Origin: Bacteroidota bacterium
GTDB taxonomy: Bacteria > Bacteroidota > Bacteroidia > 2-12-FULL-35-15
Reading direction: 5' to 3'
DNA: 64,000 nucleotides
NCBI GenBank assembly: GCA_017303895.1
Contig: JAFLBF010000001.1
Span: 248,001 to 312,000 of the forward strand
Positions 1 through 8,184 of the stretch are shown piece by piece (position 1 is the first letter of the stretch; each line of letters begins with the position of its first letter). The position numbers and the translations under genes were made by a program. The notes below the pieces were generated by a model. That model was not told the origin of the DNA and ran no database searches. It saw only the letters and a list, made by a program, of their open reading frames with translations.

Positions 1-680
1 TTCACGTACCAATCAGCCAACCATGCCATGTACTCAATCCCCGATTTCATGGTTGAAGCTTTGATCTCACCTTTAATAACATAAGAAGCGAAGATATTTC
101 CCATGGTTGAATCTTCCCAACCCGGAACTACTATTGGCAAATTGCGTTCTGCAGCAGCCAGCATCCACGAATCTTTTGGATCGATCTCATAGTATTGCTT
201 TAATTCTCCGCTCAATAATATTTTATACATATACTCATGCGGAAAAAAACGCTCTCCTGCAGTATCCGCATCTTTCCAAATTTTATGAATATGCTTTTGC
301 AATCTGCGAAATGCCTCTTCTTCCGGAATACAAGTATCTGTTACACGGTTATAGTGGTTTTCCAATAGATCCCACTCATCTTGCGGAGAAAGATCACGGT
401 AATTAGGTACACGCTTATAATGTGAGTGTGCCACCAAATTCATAATATCCTCTTCCAGATTAGCTCCAGTACAAGAAATGATATCCACTTTTCCCTGACG
501 GATCATTTCCGCCAAAGATTTTCCAAGTTCTGCCGTACTCATAGCACCAGCAAGGGTTACCATCATTTTTCCTCCTTCGGTCAAATGTGTTTCATATCCT
601 TTGGCTGCATCCACCAATGCAGCTGCATTAAAGTGTTTATAATGTTTTTCAATAAACTGAGAGATCGGTCCTTTATTCAT
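1..680 (-). CDS. Deoxyhypusine synthase-like protein, partial (3' end outside window)
   Basis: The complement reads open from an ATG at 678-680 to the window edge, starting MNKGPISQFIEKHYKHFNAA. The segment TLAGAMSTAELGKSLAEMIR, followed by a DIISCTGANLEEDI stretch, is typical of bacterial deoxyhypusine synthase homologues. These NAD-dependent enzymes share the aminobutyl-transfer fold of eukaryotic deoxyhypusine synthase but in bacteria are thought to serve polyamine metabolism rather than eIF5A. About 226 residues are visible; the C-terminal part, where the catalytic lysine lies, is outside the window, so activity cannot be judged. The gene is divergent from the receiver-like gene at 851. 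Short plus-strand ORFs inside it are antisense shadows. Confidence 0.85.
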   Translation of the reverse strand, partial: MNKGPISQFIEKHYKHFNAAALVDAAKGYETHLTEGGKMMVTLAGAMSTAELGKSLAEMIRQGKVDIISCTGANLEEDIMNLVAHSHYKRVPNYRDLSPQDEWDLLENHYNRVTDTCIPEEEAFRRLQKHIHKIWKDADTAGERFFPHEYMYKILLSGELKQYYEIDPKDSWMLAAAERNLPIVVPGWEDSTMGNIFASYVIKGEIKASTMKSGIEYMAWLADWYV

Positions 681-704
681 GATTCGTAATTTTTAATTGG
701 ACAG

Positions 705-712
705 CAAAAGTA
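705..712 (-). promoter_or_regulatory. Candidate -7 element for the deoxyhypusine synthase-like gene
   Basis: On the minus strand this reads TACTTTTG, matching the Bacteroidota -7 consensus TAnnTTTG. It lies 25 bp upstream of the ATG at 680. I see no clear TTTG -33 element at 19-21 bp. Confidence 0.35.
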
Positions 713-850
713 CATTATATAAGTAATTTTAAAAAATAAAAAATAGCCTTATCTGTAATCCTTTCAAATAGGGCACTTTACCATTCCTTAATACCATCTT
801 AACCTTATTTTTTCAATTGAAATATACCTTCGTAAAATAAAAATGCAAGC

Positions 851-1210
851 ATGAGTTTAAGAAGAAAAAAGGTACTGCTGGTTTACGAGAATGTGAACGA
901 GATGGAAGAAGCAGAAAAGTATTTGATAAGTAATGGCTATCAAACTTCTAAGGCCAATGAATTGGAAAATGCATATATGTCGGCTATTGATATGGCACCC
1001 GATCTTATTGTACTGAATTTATCAAAGAATGTACATGAAATAGAACTGTTCAATAAAAAAATAACCGCTAGCATCCATAAAAAAGTAGAATTGCTAAATA
1101 TTGTTGATTTAGAGTCTTATTTGAGGATCACAGTAAATGAACATGTTGCGATAAAACCAGTTAAACCCGGACTATTGCTGCATTTGGTTCGATTAATCGC
1201 AAAAAACTGA
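851..1210 (+). CDS. Degenerate response-regulator receiver-like protein
   Basis: 119 residues. The N-terminus KKVLLVYENVNEMEEAEKYL, the segment APDLIVLNLS and the late VAIKPVKPG follow the layout of a CheY-like receiver: first strand with acidic pocket, phosphoacceptor strand, conserved Lys-Pro. The key acidic residues are missing. The pocket reads YEN instead of DD, and the phosphoacceptor Asp position in VLNLS is Asn. It is therefore probably a pseudo-receiver that cannot be phosphorylated in the usual way and may act as a protein-interaction module. No output domain or partner kinase is adjacent. A possible -7 element TACCTTCG (825-832) lies just upstream. A spurious receiver-like resemblance is possible given the low conservation. 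Confidence 0.6.
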   Translation: MSLRRKKVLLVYENVNEMEEAEKYLISNGYQTSKANELENAYMSAIDMAPDLIVLNLSKNVHEIELFNKKITASIHKKVELLNIVDLESYLRITVNEHVAIKPVKPGLLLHLVRLIAKN

Positions 1211-1272
1211 AAATGAACAAATTGTTCATAATTGTTTAATTATTTTCTAACCTATTCTGCTTTTTTTTACTA

Positions 1273-1280
1273 TATATTTG
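1273..1280 (+). promoter_or_regulatory. Candidate -7 element upstream of tandem hairpin leader
   Basis: TATATTTG matches the Bacteroidota -7 consensus TAnnTTTG. Transcription starting about 7 bp downstream would give a leader of roughly 180 nt that contains both hairpin modules before the ATG at 1467. No convincing -33 TTTG is visible. Confidence 0.45.
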
Positions 1281-1305
1281 TGCAGGAAATTTAAATCGTT
1301 TCCCC

Positions 1306-1363
1306 AAAAGTGATCACCCTACAAGAGATCTTTTCTTCAAAAGATTATTCCGAAACCACTTTT
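1306..1363 (+). promoter_or_regulatory. Structured leader module, copy 1
   Basis: The outer stem AAAAGTG (1306-1312) pairs perfectly with CACTTTT (1357-1363). The inner stem ATCTTTT (1328-1334) pairs with AAAAGAT (1339-1345) around a CTTC loop, extendable by one G-U pair. Between the stems lie an asymmetric internal-loop sequence ATCACCCTACAAGAG on the 5' side and a TATTCCGAAAC-like sequence on the 3' side. Almost the same internal-loop bases recur in copy 2 while stem bases change, which is the pattern expected of a conserved RNA (riboswitch-like or protein-binding). I do not recognise the motif. Confidence 0.6.
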
Positions 1364-1378
1364 AGTTGAAATACTAAA

Positions 1379-1437
1379 AAAGTGAACACCCTACAAGAGA
1401 TCTTTCTTAAATAGAAAGATGATTCCGAAACCACTTT
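1379..1437 (+). promoter_or_regulatory. Structured leader module, copy 2
   Basis: Second copy, 15 nt after copy 1. The outer stem AAAGTG (1379-1384) pairs with CACTTT (1432-1437). The inner stem ATCTTTCT (1400-1407) pairs with AGAAAGAT (1413-1420) around TAAAT. The inner stem carries a compensatory change relative to copy 1 (an added C-G pair within the A-T run), and loop size and sequence differ. The flanking internal-loop sequences CACCCTACAAGAG and ATTCCGAAACCAC are unchanged. It ends 29 nt before the ATG at 1467, so folding could influence ribosome access. Confidence 0.6.
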
Positions 1438-1466
1438 GTTAACTGTTTGATCAATTACAATTGAAC

Positions 1467-4400
1467 ATGAACGAAGCCACTCTTGAAAAATATAAGCAAC
1501 TACGAATTGTTTGGTTGTTTGCCCTTATTGTTTGGGCGGGCTTCAGTTATGGGCAAGCGACTTTACCTGTTTCAAGAACAACCTGGAATTCCACACCAAC
1601 AGGGTGGACTGATGCTTCGGGCGGGAGCTACCTGACCACATTTGCTTGTTCAGGAAATAATGGAGGTCGATTTGATGCGACTAATCAGACCTACCTTGTA
1701 AACTTTACTGGAAGTCCTGATCAACTAACATTTGTTGTAAAATCAAACGCTGCCACAACCTCTACCCTATTAGTCGAAGAGTCTGCCGATAATATCAGCT
1801 ATACCACTGTAGTTTCACTTAATGGTACAGCAAATCTTCCAACAACCTGTACAACTAAAGGTCCATATACATTGAATAGTACAAGTAGATATGTTAGGTG
1901 GACTTTTACAAAAGGAACTTCAAATATGACATTTGACGATGTAAATATTAGTGCATCTGTGTCTGCACCCACCCTAACAGCAAATCCTACATCACTTACG
2001 GGCTTCACCTATTTTGTAGGAAGTGGTCCAAGTGCTTCACAATCTTATAATTTAAGTGGTATCAATTTAACTGGTGCTCCCGGAAACATTACAGTTACGG
2101 GCTCTACTAATTATGAAGTCTCTGCCGATAATATCACATTTGGTGCATCGGCATCCATTCCTTATTCAAGTGCAACACTGACTGCTACTCCGGTTTATGT
2201 TCGCTTAAAGGCCGGCTTAGCAGCCGGCTCTTATAATTCTGAAACAATAGCCAATGCCGGTGGTGGAGCTACTACAATCAATGTAACTTGCAGTGGAACT
2301 GTTACTGCATCAGCAGCCTCTGATATCATTACTGCCAATGGTGAATCGGCTACTATATCATCTATTATCAATACAGCAGGACCACTAACCTCAGCTCTAG
2401 GAACACAGGTTTGGCAATTTACCATACGGGATGGAGGAGCTTCTGCTGATGCTGATAACCTGTCCACAATCGTAACAGCTATCACATTTTCTCAAACAGC
2501 AGGAGATGCGGTAGGAACATGGAACACTGCCATTCAAGCGATCGATCTTTTCGATGGAACAACAAATGTGGGCTCCGGTATTGTAAGTGCAAGCCAAGTG
2601 CAATTCACCGGATTAAATATTAATGTTGCTGACAATACTCAAAAAACGATCTCCGTCCGTTTAACACTTAAATGTGGTTTAGGATCAGGGAATAATGATG
2701 GTGACGATTTTGGATTTCAGATCTCCAATGGGAATGTTACATTTTCCAGTTCCGGCTCCGGTAAAGCAGCTTTCTCTGCAATAAGCACTGCTAATGGATT
2801 AAATGCTATAGAAATCATTGCAACACAATTAAGTTTTACTCAACAGCCGAGTACAACTTCACTCAATGGAACCATGACACCGAATGTTGTAGTAAGTGCA
2901 ACTGATGTATGTGGAAATATTGATGTTTCGTTTTCAGGAACTGTTACTATCACTTCAACCGGCACGCTTTTTAGCTCACCACAAACCGCTACACTAACAT
3001 CAGGCAGCGCAACATTCACATCCATTGTTCATACCGTATTAGGTACAGGATTTACGTTAAATGCAAGTTTAACAGGATTAAGTGCCGCAACGAGTACAAC
3101 ATTTGACATTACCGATGTTACCATTCTCCAACCCGGAGATATTGCTATTTTAGCGTTTAACACACAAATTGGTTCAGGAGAAGACGAGATCAGTTTTGTT
3201 TCCTTCATTGATATCACACCTGGGACAACTATCGATATTACAGATAATGCCTACGAAAAATGTGGAACAACCAATGGATGGGGGATAGCAGAGGGCTGGA
3301 TCAGACTTGTTAGAAATACTTCTACCTTACCGGCAGGAAAGATCGTGACCATCCATGTTGATATAAGTGGTAACGCAACAGTAATTGCACCTGATGGCAA
3401 TTGGACCTGCTCCAAACCACAACCTACAGGACAGGGCTCATTTAACTTAAATGCTGTTGGTGAACAGATCTTTTTTATGACGGGTGGTGGTGTTGGTGGT
3501 CCGGGAACATCAACAGCAACTTCCGATGCCGGAACATACAGTGGATCTTTCCTTTACGGATTTAACACAAAAGGGAATATCTGGACACCAGTATGTGCGA
3601 ATGCTGCCGGAGGAGGAACTCAAAACTCTGCTAAACCGGTCAATTTTGATTGTTTTCTTGTTTGGCCTACAGCACAAGCGGATATGAATAAATATACCGG
3701 ACCATTAACAGATACAACACAAAGACAATGGATCGATCGTATTGGAAATCCGGCTAACTGGACAGGCTACGCCAGCTTAGCGGCATACAATGCGGGGCCC
3801 GATTATGTAAATTATAATGGGACTAATTTAGGAAGAGACCTTGTGATCTTACCGGGTGGAGGTAGTTTTACCGATGGAGTATGGACAGGCTCCACAAGTA
3901 CTGATTGGTTTGAATGTGCGAATTGGCAAAGCATGCGAATACCTATCGCAACAACAAATGTAACGATCGATCAAACAGCTATTAGAGACTGCCAGGTGGG
4001 TGTTACAACCGGGACAGCTGTTTGCAACGATCTATCATTAAGTTCAAACAGTGCCATCGTAAGAAACTTATCTGTCATCAATACATCAACATTAACGGCA
4101 GGGGGAAATGTTAGTATTTCTAAAACGGTAACAAATGCCAATTTAAGTTTATCGATTCTTAACACGGGATCATTTTCATGTAACAATCTTACAATTACAG
4201 GAACAGGAAGTGGGGCTGAAAATGCACAGTTTTTGAATAAGTTCAATACAACCTCGGTTACGATAAATGGCAATTTAACTTTAAATACAGGATCCAAGAT
4301 GGATCTGACCAACACGGGTAATTACGGGATCATCCACTTGAAAGGAAATTACACTAACAATGGACTGGAATCTGATCTAAAACAAACAAACTCTTTTATA

Positions 4401-5603
4401 CATTTTGATGGAACAGGAAATCAAAGTATAACAACCAATAGTTTTAATGAGATTTTTGGAAATATTGTTATCAATAAAAGTGCGGGAACTCTTACATTAA
4501 ACAACAATTCAGAAATTGAAAGCGATTGCAATTTTACATCCGGTATTGTCAACTCCACTTCTTCTGCATTATTGATCTTTCAAAACAATGCAACAGCAAC
4601 TAATGCGAGTGCAACGAGTCATACATCCGGTCCGGTCAGAAAAATTGGCGATGATGCATTCACATTTCCTATCGGTAAAAATAATAATTATGCTCCGGCA
4701 AGTATCTCTGCTCCTACTCTATCAACCGATCATTTCACTGCAGAATATTTTGGAACAGATCCGCACCCAAGTTATGATCGCTCTTTAAAGGATATTACTT
4801 TAAATAACATTAGTGCTTGTGAATATTGGATCATCGACAGAACCAACGGCACATCCAATGTAACTATAGATCTAAGCTGGAATACACCGCGCAGTTGCGG
4901 AGTTGGAAGCTTAACTGATCTAAGGGTAGCCAGATGGGATGGAACGATGTGGAAAGATCATGGCAATGGAGGAACTACAGGCACTACAACAACAGGAACA
5001 GTTGTTACTTCATCAGCAGTTACTTCTTTTAGTCCATTTACGCTTGCATCTACTTCTCTTTTGAATCCATTACCTATTGAATTACTATCGTTTACCGCTA
5101 CTACTAATAAACAGATCGTAGATCTTTTCTGGCAGACAGCTACAGAAATAAACAACGACTTTTTCACCATTGAGCGCAGTAAAGATGGAGAACATTTTAG
5201 TGCTCTAAAAACAGTTGAAGGTGCAGGAAATTCTAATTCCTTGATCAATTATTACGATCAGGACACACAGCCATTAGAGGGCATTAGTTATTACCGCTTG
5301 AAACAAACCGATTTTGATGGCAACTATACTTATTCAACTATTGTATCTGTCAACTTCAATAGCAGCGATAATATTGTAGCAAACATTTTTCCTAATCCGG
5401 CACACAATGAATTAACCATTTCGTTGAATAACAATCAAACATGTACTGTAAGCATTTATAACATGCTTGGCGAGCGTGTATTGCAGCAGCAATTCAGTGA
5501 GAATATTATTCATATCAATATTCAAGATATAGCAAAAGGGGTTTATTCCATCGCTATTTCAAATTCAGAAAAAATCGAATTATTAAAATTTATAAAACAA
5601 TAA
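1467..5603 (+). CDS. Large T9SS-secreted surface protein with C-terminal sorting domain
   Basis: About 1378 residues. ATG at 1467 is preferred over an in-frame TTG at 1461 because it directly gives a signal peptide (basic start, hydrophobic RIVWLFALIVWAGF, cleavage near FSYGQA). The body is Thr/Ser/Gly-rich beta-sandwich material. A central segment (GDIAILAFNTQIGSGEDE, then DITDNAYEKCGTTNGW) resembles the lamin-tail-like modules found in secreted Bacteroidota proteins. A beta-helix-like stretch follows. The C-terminus (IFPNPAHNELTISL, YNMLGERVLQQQF, GVYSIAI, ending KFIKQ) is a type A T9SS sorting tail. Export through Sec then the outer-membrane T9SS translocon is expected, with tail removal. 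The function of the mature protein is unknown. Its leader carries two hairpin modules. Confidence 0.85.
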   Translation: MNEATLEKYKQLRIVWLFALIVWAGFSYGQATLPVSRTTWNSTPTGWTDASGGSYLTTFACSGNNGGRFDATNQTYLVNFTGSPDQLTFVVKSNAATTSTLLVEESADNISYTTVVSLNGTANLPTTCTTKGPYTLNSTSRYVRWTFTKGTSNMTFDDVNISASVSAPTLTANPTSLTGFTYFVGSGPSASQSYNLSGINLTGAPGNITVTGSTNYEVSADNITFGASASIPYSSATLTATPVYVRLKAGLAAGSYNSETIANAGGGATTINVTCSGTVTASAASDIITANGESATISSIINTAGPLTSALGTQVWQFTIRDGGASADADNLSTIVTAITFSQTAGDAVGTWNTAIQAIDLFDGTTNVGSGIVSASQVQFTGLNINVADNTQKTISVRLTLKCGLGSGNNDGDDFGFQISNGNVTFSSSGSGKAAFSAISTANGLNAIEIIATQLSFTQQPSTTSLNGTMTPNVVVSATDVCGNIDVSFSGTVTITSTGTLFSSPQTATLTSGSATFTSIVHTVLGTGFTLNASLTGLSAATSTTFDITDVTILQPGDIAILAFNTQIGSGEDEISFVSFIDITPGTTIDITDNAYEKCGTTNGWGIAEGWIRLVRNTSTLPAGKIVTIHVDISGNATVIAPDGNWTCSKPQPTGQGSFNLNAVGEQIFFMTGGGVGGPGTSTATSDAGTYSGSFLYGFNTKGNIWTPVCANAAGGGTQNSAKPVNFDCFLVWPTAQADMNKYTGPLTDTTQRQWIDRIGNPANWTGYASLAAYNAGPDYVNYNGTNLGRDLVILPGGGSFTDGVWTGSTSTDWFECANWQSMRIPIATTNVTIDQTAIRDCQVGVTTGTAVCNDLSLSSNSAIVRNLSVINTSTLTAGGNVSISKTVTNANLSLSILNTGSFSCNNLTITGTGSGAENAQFLNKFNTTSVTINGNLTLNTGSKMDLTNTGNYGIIHLKGNYTNNGLESDLKQTNSFIHFDGTGNQSITTNSFNEIFGNIVINKSAGTLTLNNNSEIESDCNFTSGIVNSTSSALLIFQNNATATNASATSHTSGPVRKIGDDAFTFPIGKNNNYAPASISAPTLSTDHFTAEYFGTDPHPSYDRSLKDITLNNISACEYWIIDRTNGTSNVTIDLSWNTPRSCGVGSLTDLRVARWDGTMWKDHGNGGTTGTTTTGTVVTSSAVTSFSPFTLASTSLLNPLPIELLSFTATTNKQIVDLFWQTATEINNDFFTIERSKDGEHFSALKTVEGAGNSNSLINYYDQDTQPLEGISYYRLKQTDFDGNYTYSTIVSVNFNSSDNIVANIFPNPAHNELTISLNNNQTCTVSIYNMLGERVLQQQFSENIIHINIQDIAKGVYSIAISNSEKIELLKFIKQ

Positions 5604-5615
5604 ATCAAAGGTATC

Positions 5616-6029
5616 ATGGATTTTAACAACATTCTTGTAATGATCGATAGTGGCGATGAGTACAAACCAATGCGTCCTCTATTAGAAATAGACAATAGTC
5701 AATCGTCTGATGTTGAGTCATTTCAAAATTCAACGCTTCGTCCCATACTAAAAATGCAAAATGAAGCGATCATTCATGTTTTCCGTTCGCATCTAGCAAA
5801 GAAGAAATTGCCATACAAGGAACTGAAAATTGAAAAGAAAAAGTTGCTGATCCATGAACAACTAAAATCGGATAGGTCTTTAAAACAGTTCTATATAAAA
5901 AGCACATTGACTCTTTTTACTGTTCAAGAGCATGAGTTTTATGCCAATCACAAATCGGAGATCAATAAAAGAATTACAACATTGTTAATCGAACGTTTAT
6001 CTTCTCAAGCAGAGAAAATAAGTTTATAA
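5616..6029 (+). CDS. Small conserved Bacteroidota protein of unknown function
   Basis: 137 residues, no signal peptide or membrane segment, rich in Lys and Glu and probably helical. The segment FQNSTLRPILKMQNEAIIHV followed by LLIERLSSQ near the end is a pattern I associate with a small Bacteroidota family that some databases label glyoxalase. Nothing here shows a vicinal-oxygen-chelate fold or metal ligands, so I do not use that label. An AAAGG ribosome-binding-like sequence precedes the ATG. It starts 12 nt after the T9SS gene stop, so co-transcription is possible. Its last 6 nt overlap the convergent pseudouridine synthase gene. Confidence 0.6.
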   Translation: MDFNNILVMIDSGDEYKPMRPLLEIDNSQSSDVESFQNSTLRPILKMQNEAIIHVFRSHLAKKKLPYKELKIEKKKLLIHEQLKSDRSLKQFYIKSTLTLFTVQEHEFYANHKSEINKRITTLLIERLSSQAEKISL

Positions 6030-6611
6030 CTCTATGTTCAATTTTTTATAGGTAGCATCGCGCTTCAATTCTCTGACTTCGCCCGGCTGCATGTTCTCAA
6101 GGCGAATGCCTTCAATAGCTATACGGATCAGCCGTAAGCAAGGAAAACCTACACCGGCTGTCATTTTACGGACTTGGTGAAACTTCCCTTCGGTAAGTGT
6201 TAATTCGATCCATGAGGTAGGTAATCGATCACTGATCGGGTGACCGCGAGGAGGTAACTTCTCCGGCTTAGGAACTACTTTCGCCTTACAAGGTTTCGTT
6301 AGATATGGACCAGCATCCAATGCAATGGTAACTCCTGCTTCTAATTGTTTTAAAGCTTCAGTGGTGATAATTCCTTGCAATTGTACTAAATAGATGCGTT
6401 TGTGCTCAAAAGCCGGATTCAATAATTTATAGTTGAGTTTTTTATCGTTTGTAAGGATTAAAAGTCCTTCTGAATTTTCATCCAGTCGTCCAACCGGATA
6501 AACATCCTTTGGAAAAGGGAATCCAAGCTCTCCCAAACATTTTTTCTTTTTATGAGAAGAAGTAAATTGAGAAATGATCTTATAAGGCTTGTAGATAATA
6601 TAGTAATTCAT
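6024..6611 (-). CDS. rluE: rRNA large-subunit pseudouridine synthase, RluE/RsuA-type
   Basis: 195 residues. The motif YPVGRLDENSEGLLILTND contains the catalytic Asp of the RluB/RluE/RsuA class. FHQVRKMTAGVG followed by CLRLIRIAI and the PGEVRELKR segment are the expected downstream elements. There is no N-terminal S4 domain, as in RluE. The enzyme isomerises a specific uridine in 23S rRNA (position 2457 in E. coli numbering for RluE). The exact target in this organism is inferred. It lies downstream of the LolA-like gene (31-nt gap), so read-through from the ABC exporter operon is possible. Confidence 0.85.
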   Translation of the reverse strand: MNYYIIYKPYKIISQFTSSHKKKKCLGELGFPFPKDVYPVGRLDENSEGLLILTNDKKLNYKLLNPAFEHKRIYLVQLQGIITTEALKQLEAGVTIALDAGPYLTKPCKAKVVPKPEKLPPRGHPISDRLPTSWIELTLTEGKFHQVRKMTAGVGFPCLRLIRIAIEGIRLENMQPGEVRELKRDATYKKLNIEL

Positions 6612-6641
6612 TGCGCTGTAAAATTAAAAAATAAAAGCATA

Positions 6642-7343
6642 CTATTTTTTAAATACAGTATCCGCAATACCTTTATTCACCTGATAATTGGTAAGTTTAA
6701 TATATATTTTCCCTTTTTTAGGATCTTTTGCTTTGTCCTCCGGTGTTGATTTTGTATTATTTATGTCAGCAACAACTCCTTTAGGGATCTTAAATTTTTT
6801 AACCTCTACCGTAAAGATCATTTGATCGGGCAATCCATAATTGATCTGAGCGCCATAAATATATTCCGTTAGTATGGTTCCATTCGATTTTGTTGTAAGT
6901 TGTGATTTTAGCACCACATTCTTCTTTACATCGATCCATAATTTGCCCAAAATAAGATCGCTTGTATCTGAAAGCGGAATAACATTAATGATCGTTGCCT
7001 GGTCCTGTTTGATCAATTCTGTTCCTGAGATCAGTGCGTCAAATGAATTGGTATCTGTCAGCATTTTTGTGATCTGATCAAAACCTTGCCGGGGAACAAT
7101 GGCAATGCTTTTCGACTCTACTTTAAATTTATCTTTTTGTTTAAAATATATTTTTGCATCGATCGGTAGCATTTTAACAAATGGCAGATCTACTTTGATA
7201 TTGGCTTGTACAGAATAATCCTTCGCCATTATCATTTTTGAATATACAGCATTTAACAGTTGTTTTGCCGAACGCTGTGCTTGTAAGCCCGATGAGTAAC
7301 TCAGCGTTAGGACAATAACTACTAATTTCAAAATTGGTCTCAT
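6642..7343 (-). CDS. LolA-like outer-membrane lipoprotein-sorting / DUF4292-like exported protein
   Basis: 233 residues with an N-terminal signal peptide (MRPILKLVVIVLTLSYSSG, cleavage after LQAQ). The fold is predicted to be mostly beta, with alternating segments such as IKVDLPFVKMLPIDAKIYF and VWIDVKKNVVLKSQLTTK-like stretches resembling LolA/LolB-type half barrels that carry lipophilic cargo. Its ATG overlaps the stop of the ABC permease gene by 3 nt (ATGA), implying translational coupling. It probably acts in the periplasm with the exporter, perhaps on a lipid or lipoprotein. The assignment rests on overall pattern rather than a diagnostic motif. Confidence 0.6.
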   Translation of the reverse strand: MRPILKLVVIVLTLSYSSGLQAQRSAKQLLNAVYSKMIMAKDYSVQANIKVDLPFVKMLPIDAKIYFKQKDKFKVESKSIAIVPRQGFDQITKMLTDTNSFDALISGTELIKQDQATIINVIPLSDTSDLILGKLWIDVKKNVVLKSQLTTKSNGTILTEYIYGAQINYGLPDQMIFTVEVKKFKIPKGVVADINNTKSTPEDKAKDPKKGKIYIKLTNYQVNKGIADTVFKK

Positions 7344-8182
7344 GATAAAATATCTTTCTTATTGAATTTGTAGATCGCAATGCCTAATAACACAACAATA
7401 TGAACAAACAACACCGTTATCGAATTTACGATCTGATCCATTGGTAGGGGGTCTTCAAAAAAACTTCTCCAGGCTGCCATGTGAGTAGTGAACAAAAACG
7501 GCTTGATCGTATCGAACAAAGGCACATCCAATGTTCCTATGATGGTAAAAAGGATGATCACTCCCATAGTAGAAACAATTGGGCCGATCGAATTTTCTGA
7601 AAAGCAGGATAATGTGAGTGCTAAAGTAGCGATCATCACCAATGCCAAATAAGCAACCAAAAAGCCATAAAAGAAACGCCAGGAGATATCTGATTCCTGT
7701 AATATCACTAATCCATCACTTTTTAAAACCATTAGATCACCGGTGCCAAACATCATCTTTCCTATAAAAATGGCCATAAATCCCATCCAAAGAAGGATGA
7801 TCAAGGTATAGGCACAACCGGCCAGATATTTAGAAAGCAAGATGCTTGTTCTTGAAATTTGCTTGGTTAACAACAAGCGTATAGTGCCCATTGCGCCTTC
7901 ACCTGAAACAAGATCTCCTGTAACAAAAGCAATCAATAGAGGAATGTGGATGATCAACATTTGCAGAATGATGAATGCCATCAGGTTTCCATTCAGGATG
8001 TTTCCTTCGAATGCCAAGGACTGTTCAAAAGGAGCTGTGATAAATGAAATGTACATCATTCCATCCAGCTTCATCGCTATCAGAATAATGCCAACAATGA
8101 GCGTAATGGCTCCCAAACCAATATAACTGCGGGGTTTCGCTGCAATTTTTATAAATTCGTTATATGTGCTTCGCCAAAACAT
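7340..8182 (-). CDS. ABC-2 type transporter permease
   Basis: 280 residues with six hydrophobic segments, beginning MFWRSTYNEFIKIAAKPRSY (cytoplasmic start then a first helix ITLIVGIILIAM). The DLVSGEGAMGTIRLLLTKQI stretch is characteristic of ABC-2 permeases, which keep a conserved glutamate-containing loop after the second helix. It starts 2 nt after the ATPase gene and overlaps the LolA-like gene by 3 nt, so the three form one transcription unit. The substrate is unknown; ABC-2 systems export drugs, lipids or polysaccharides. Confidence 0.85.
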   Translation of the reverse strand: MFWRSTYNEFIKIAAKPRSYIGLGAITLIVGIILIAMKLDGMMYISFITAPFEQSLAFEGNILNGNLMAFIILQMLIIHIPLLIAFVTGDLVSGEGAMGTIRLLLTKQISRTSILLSKYLAGCAYTLIILLWMGFMAIFIGKMMFGTGDLMVLKSDGLVILQESDISWRFFYGFLVAYLALVMIATLALTLSCFSENSIGPIVSTMGVIILFTIIGTLDVPLFDTIKPFLFTTHMAAWRSFFEDPLPMDQIVNSITVLFVHIVVLLGIAIYKFNKKDILS

Positions 8183-8184
8183 CC

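Noticed and set aside
107-689. Two plus-strand ORFs of 99 and 87 codons
   Set aside because: They are antisense to the deoxyhypusine synthase-like frame, which is continuous and has clear family motifs.
1306-1437. Possible CRISPR array
   Set aside because: Only two units, each with internal hairpins and compensatory changes, 15 nt apart; no spacers of regular length and no cas genes.
1461-1466. TTG start for the T9SS gene
   Set aside because: ATG at 1467 is two codons later and gives the same signal peptide; no reason to prefer the rare start.
5616-6029. Glyoxalase label for the 137-residue protein
   Set aside because: No metal-binding residues or betaalphabeta-beta-beta modules of the VOC fold are visible.
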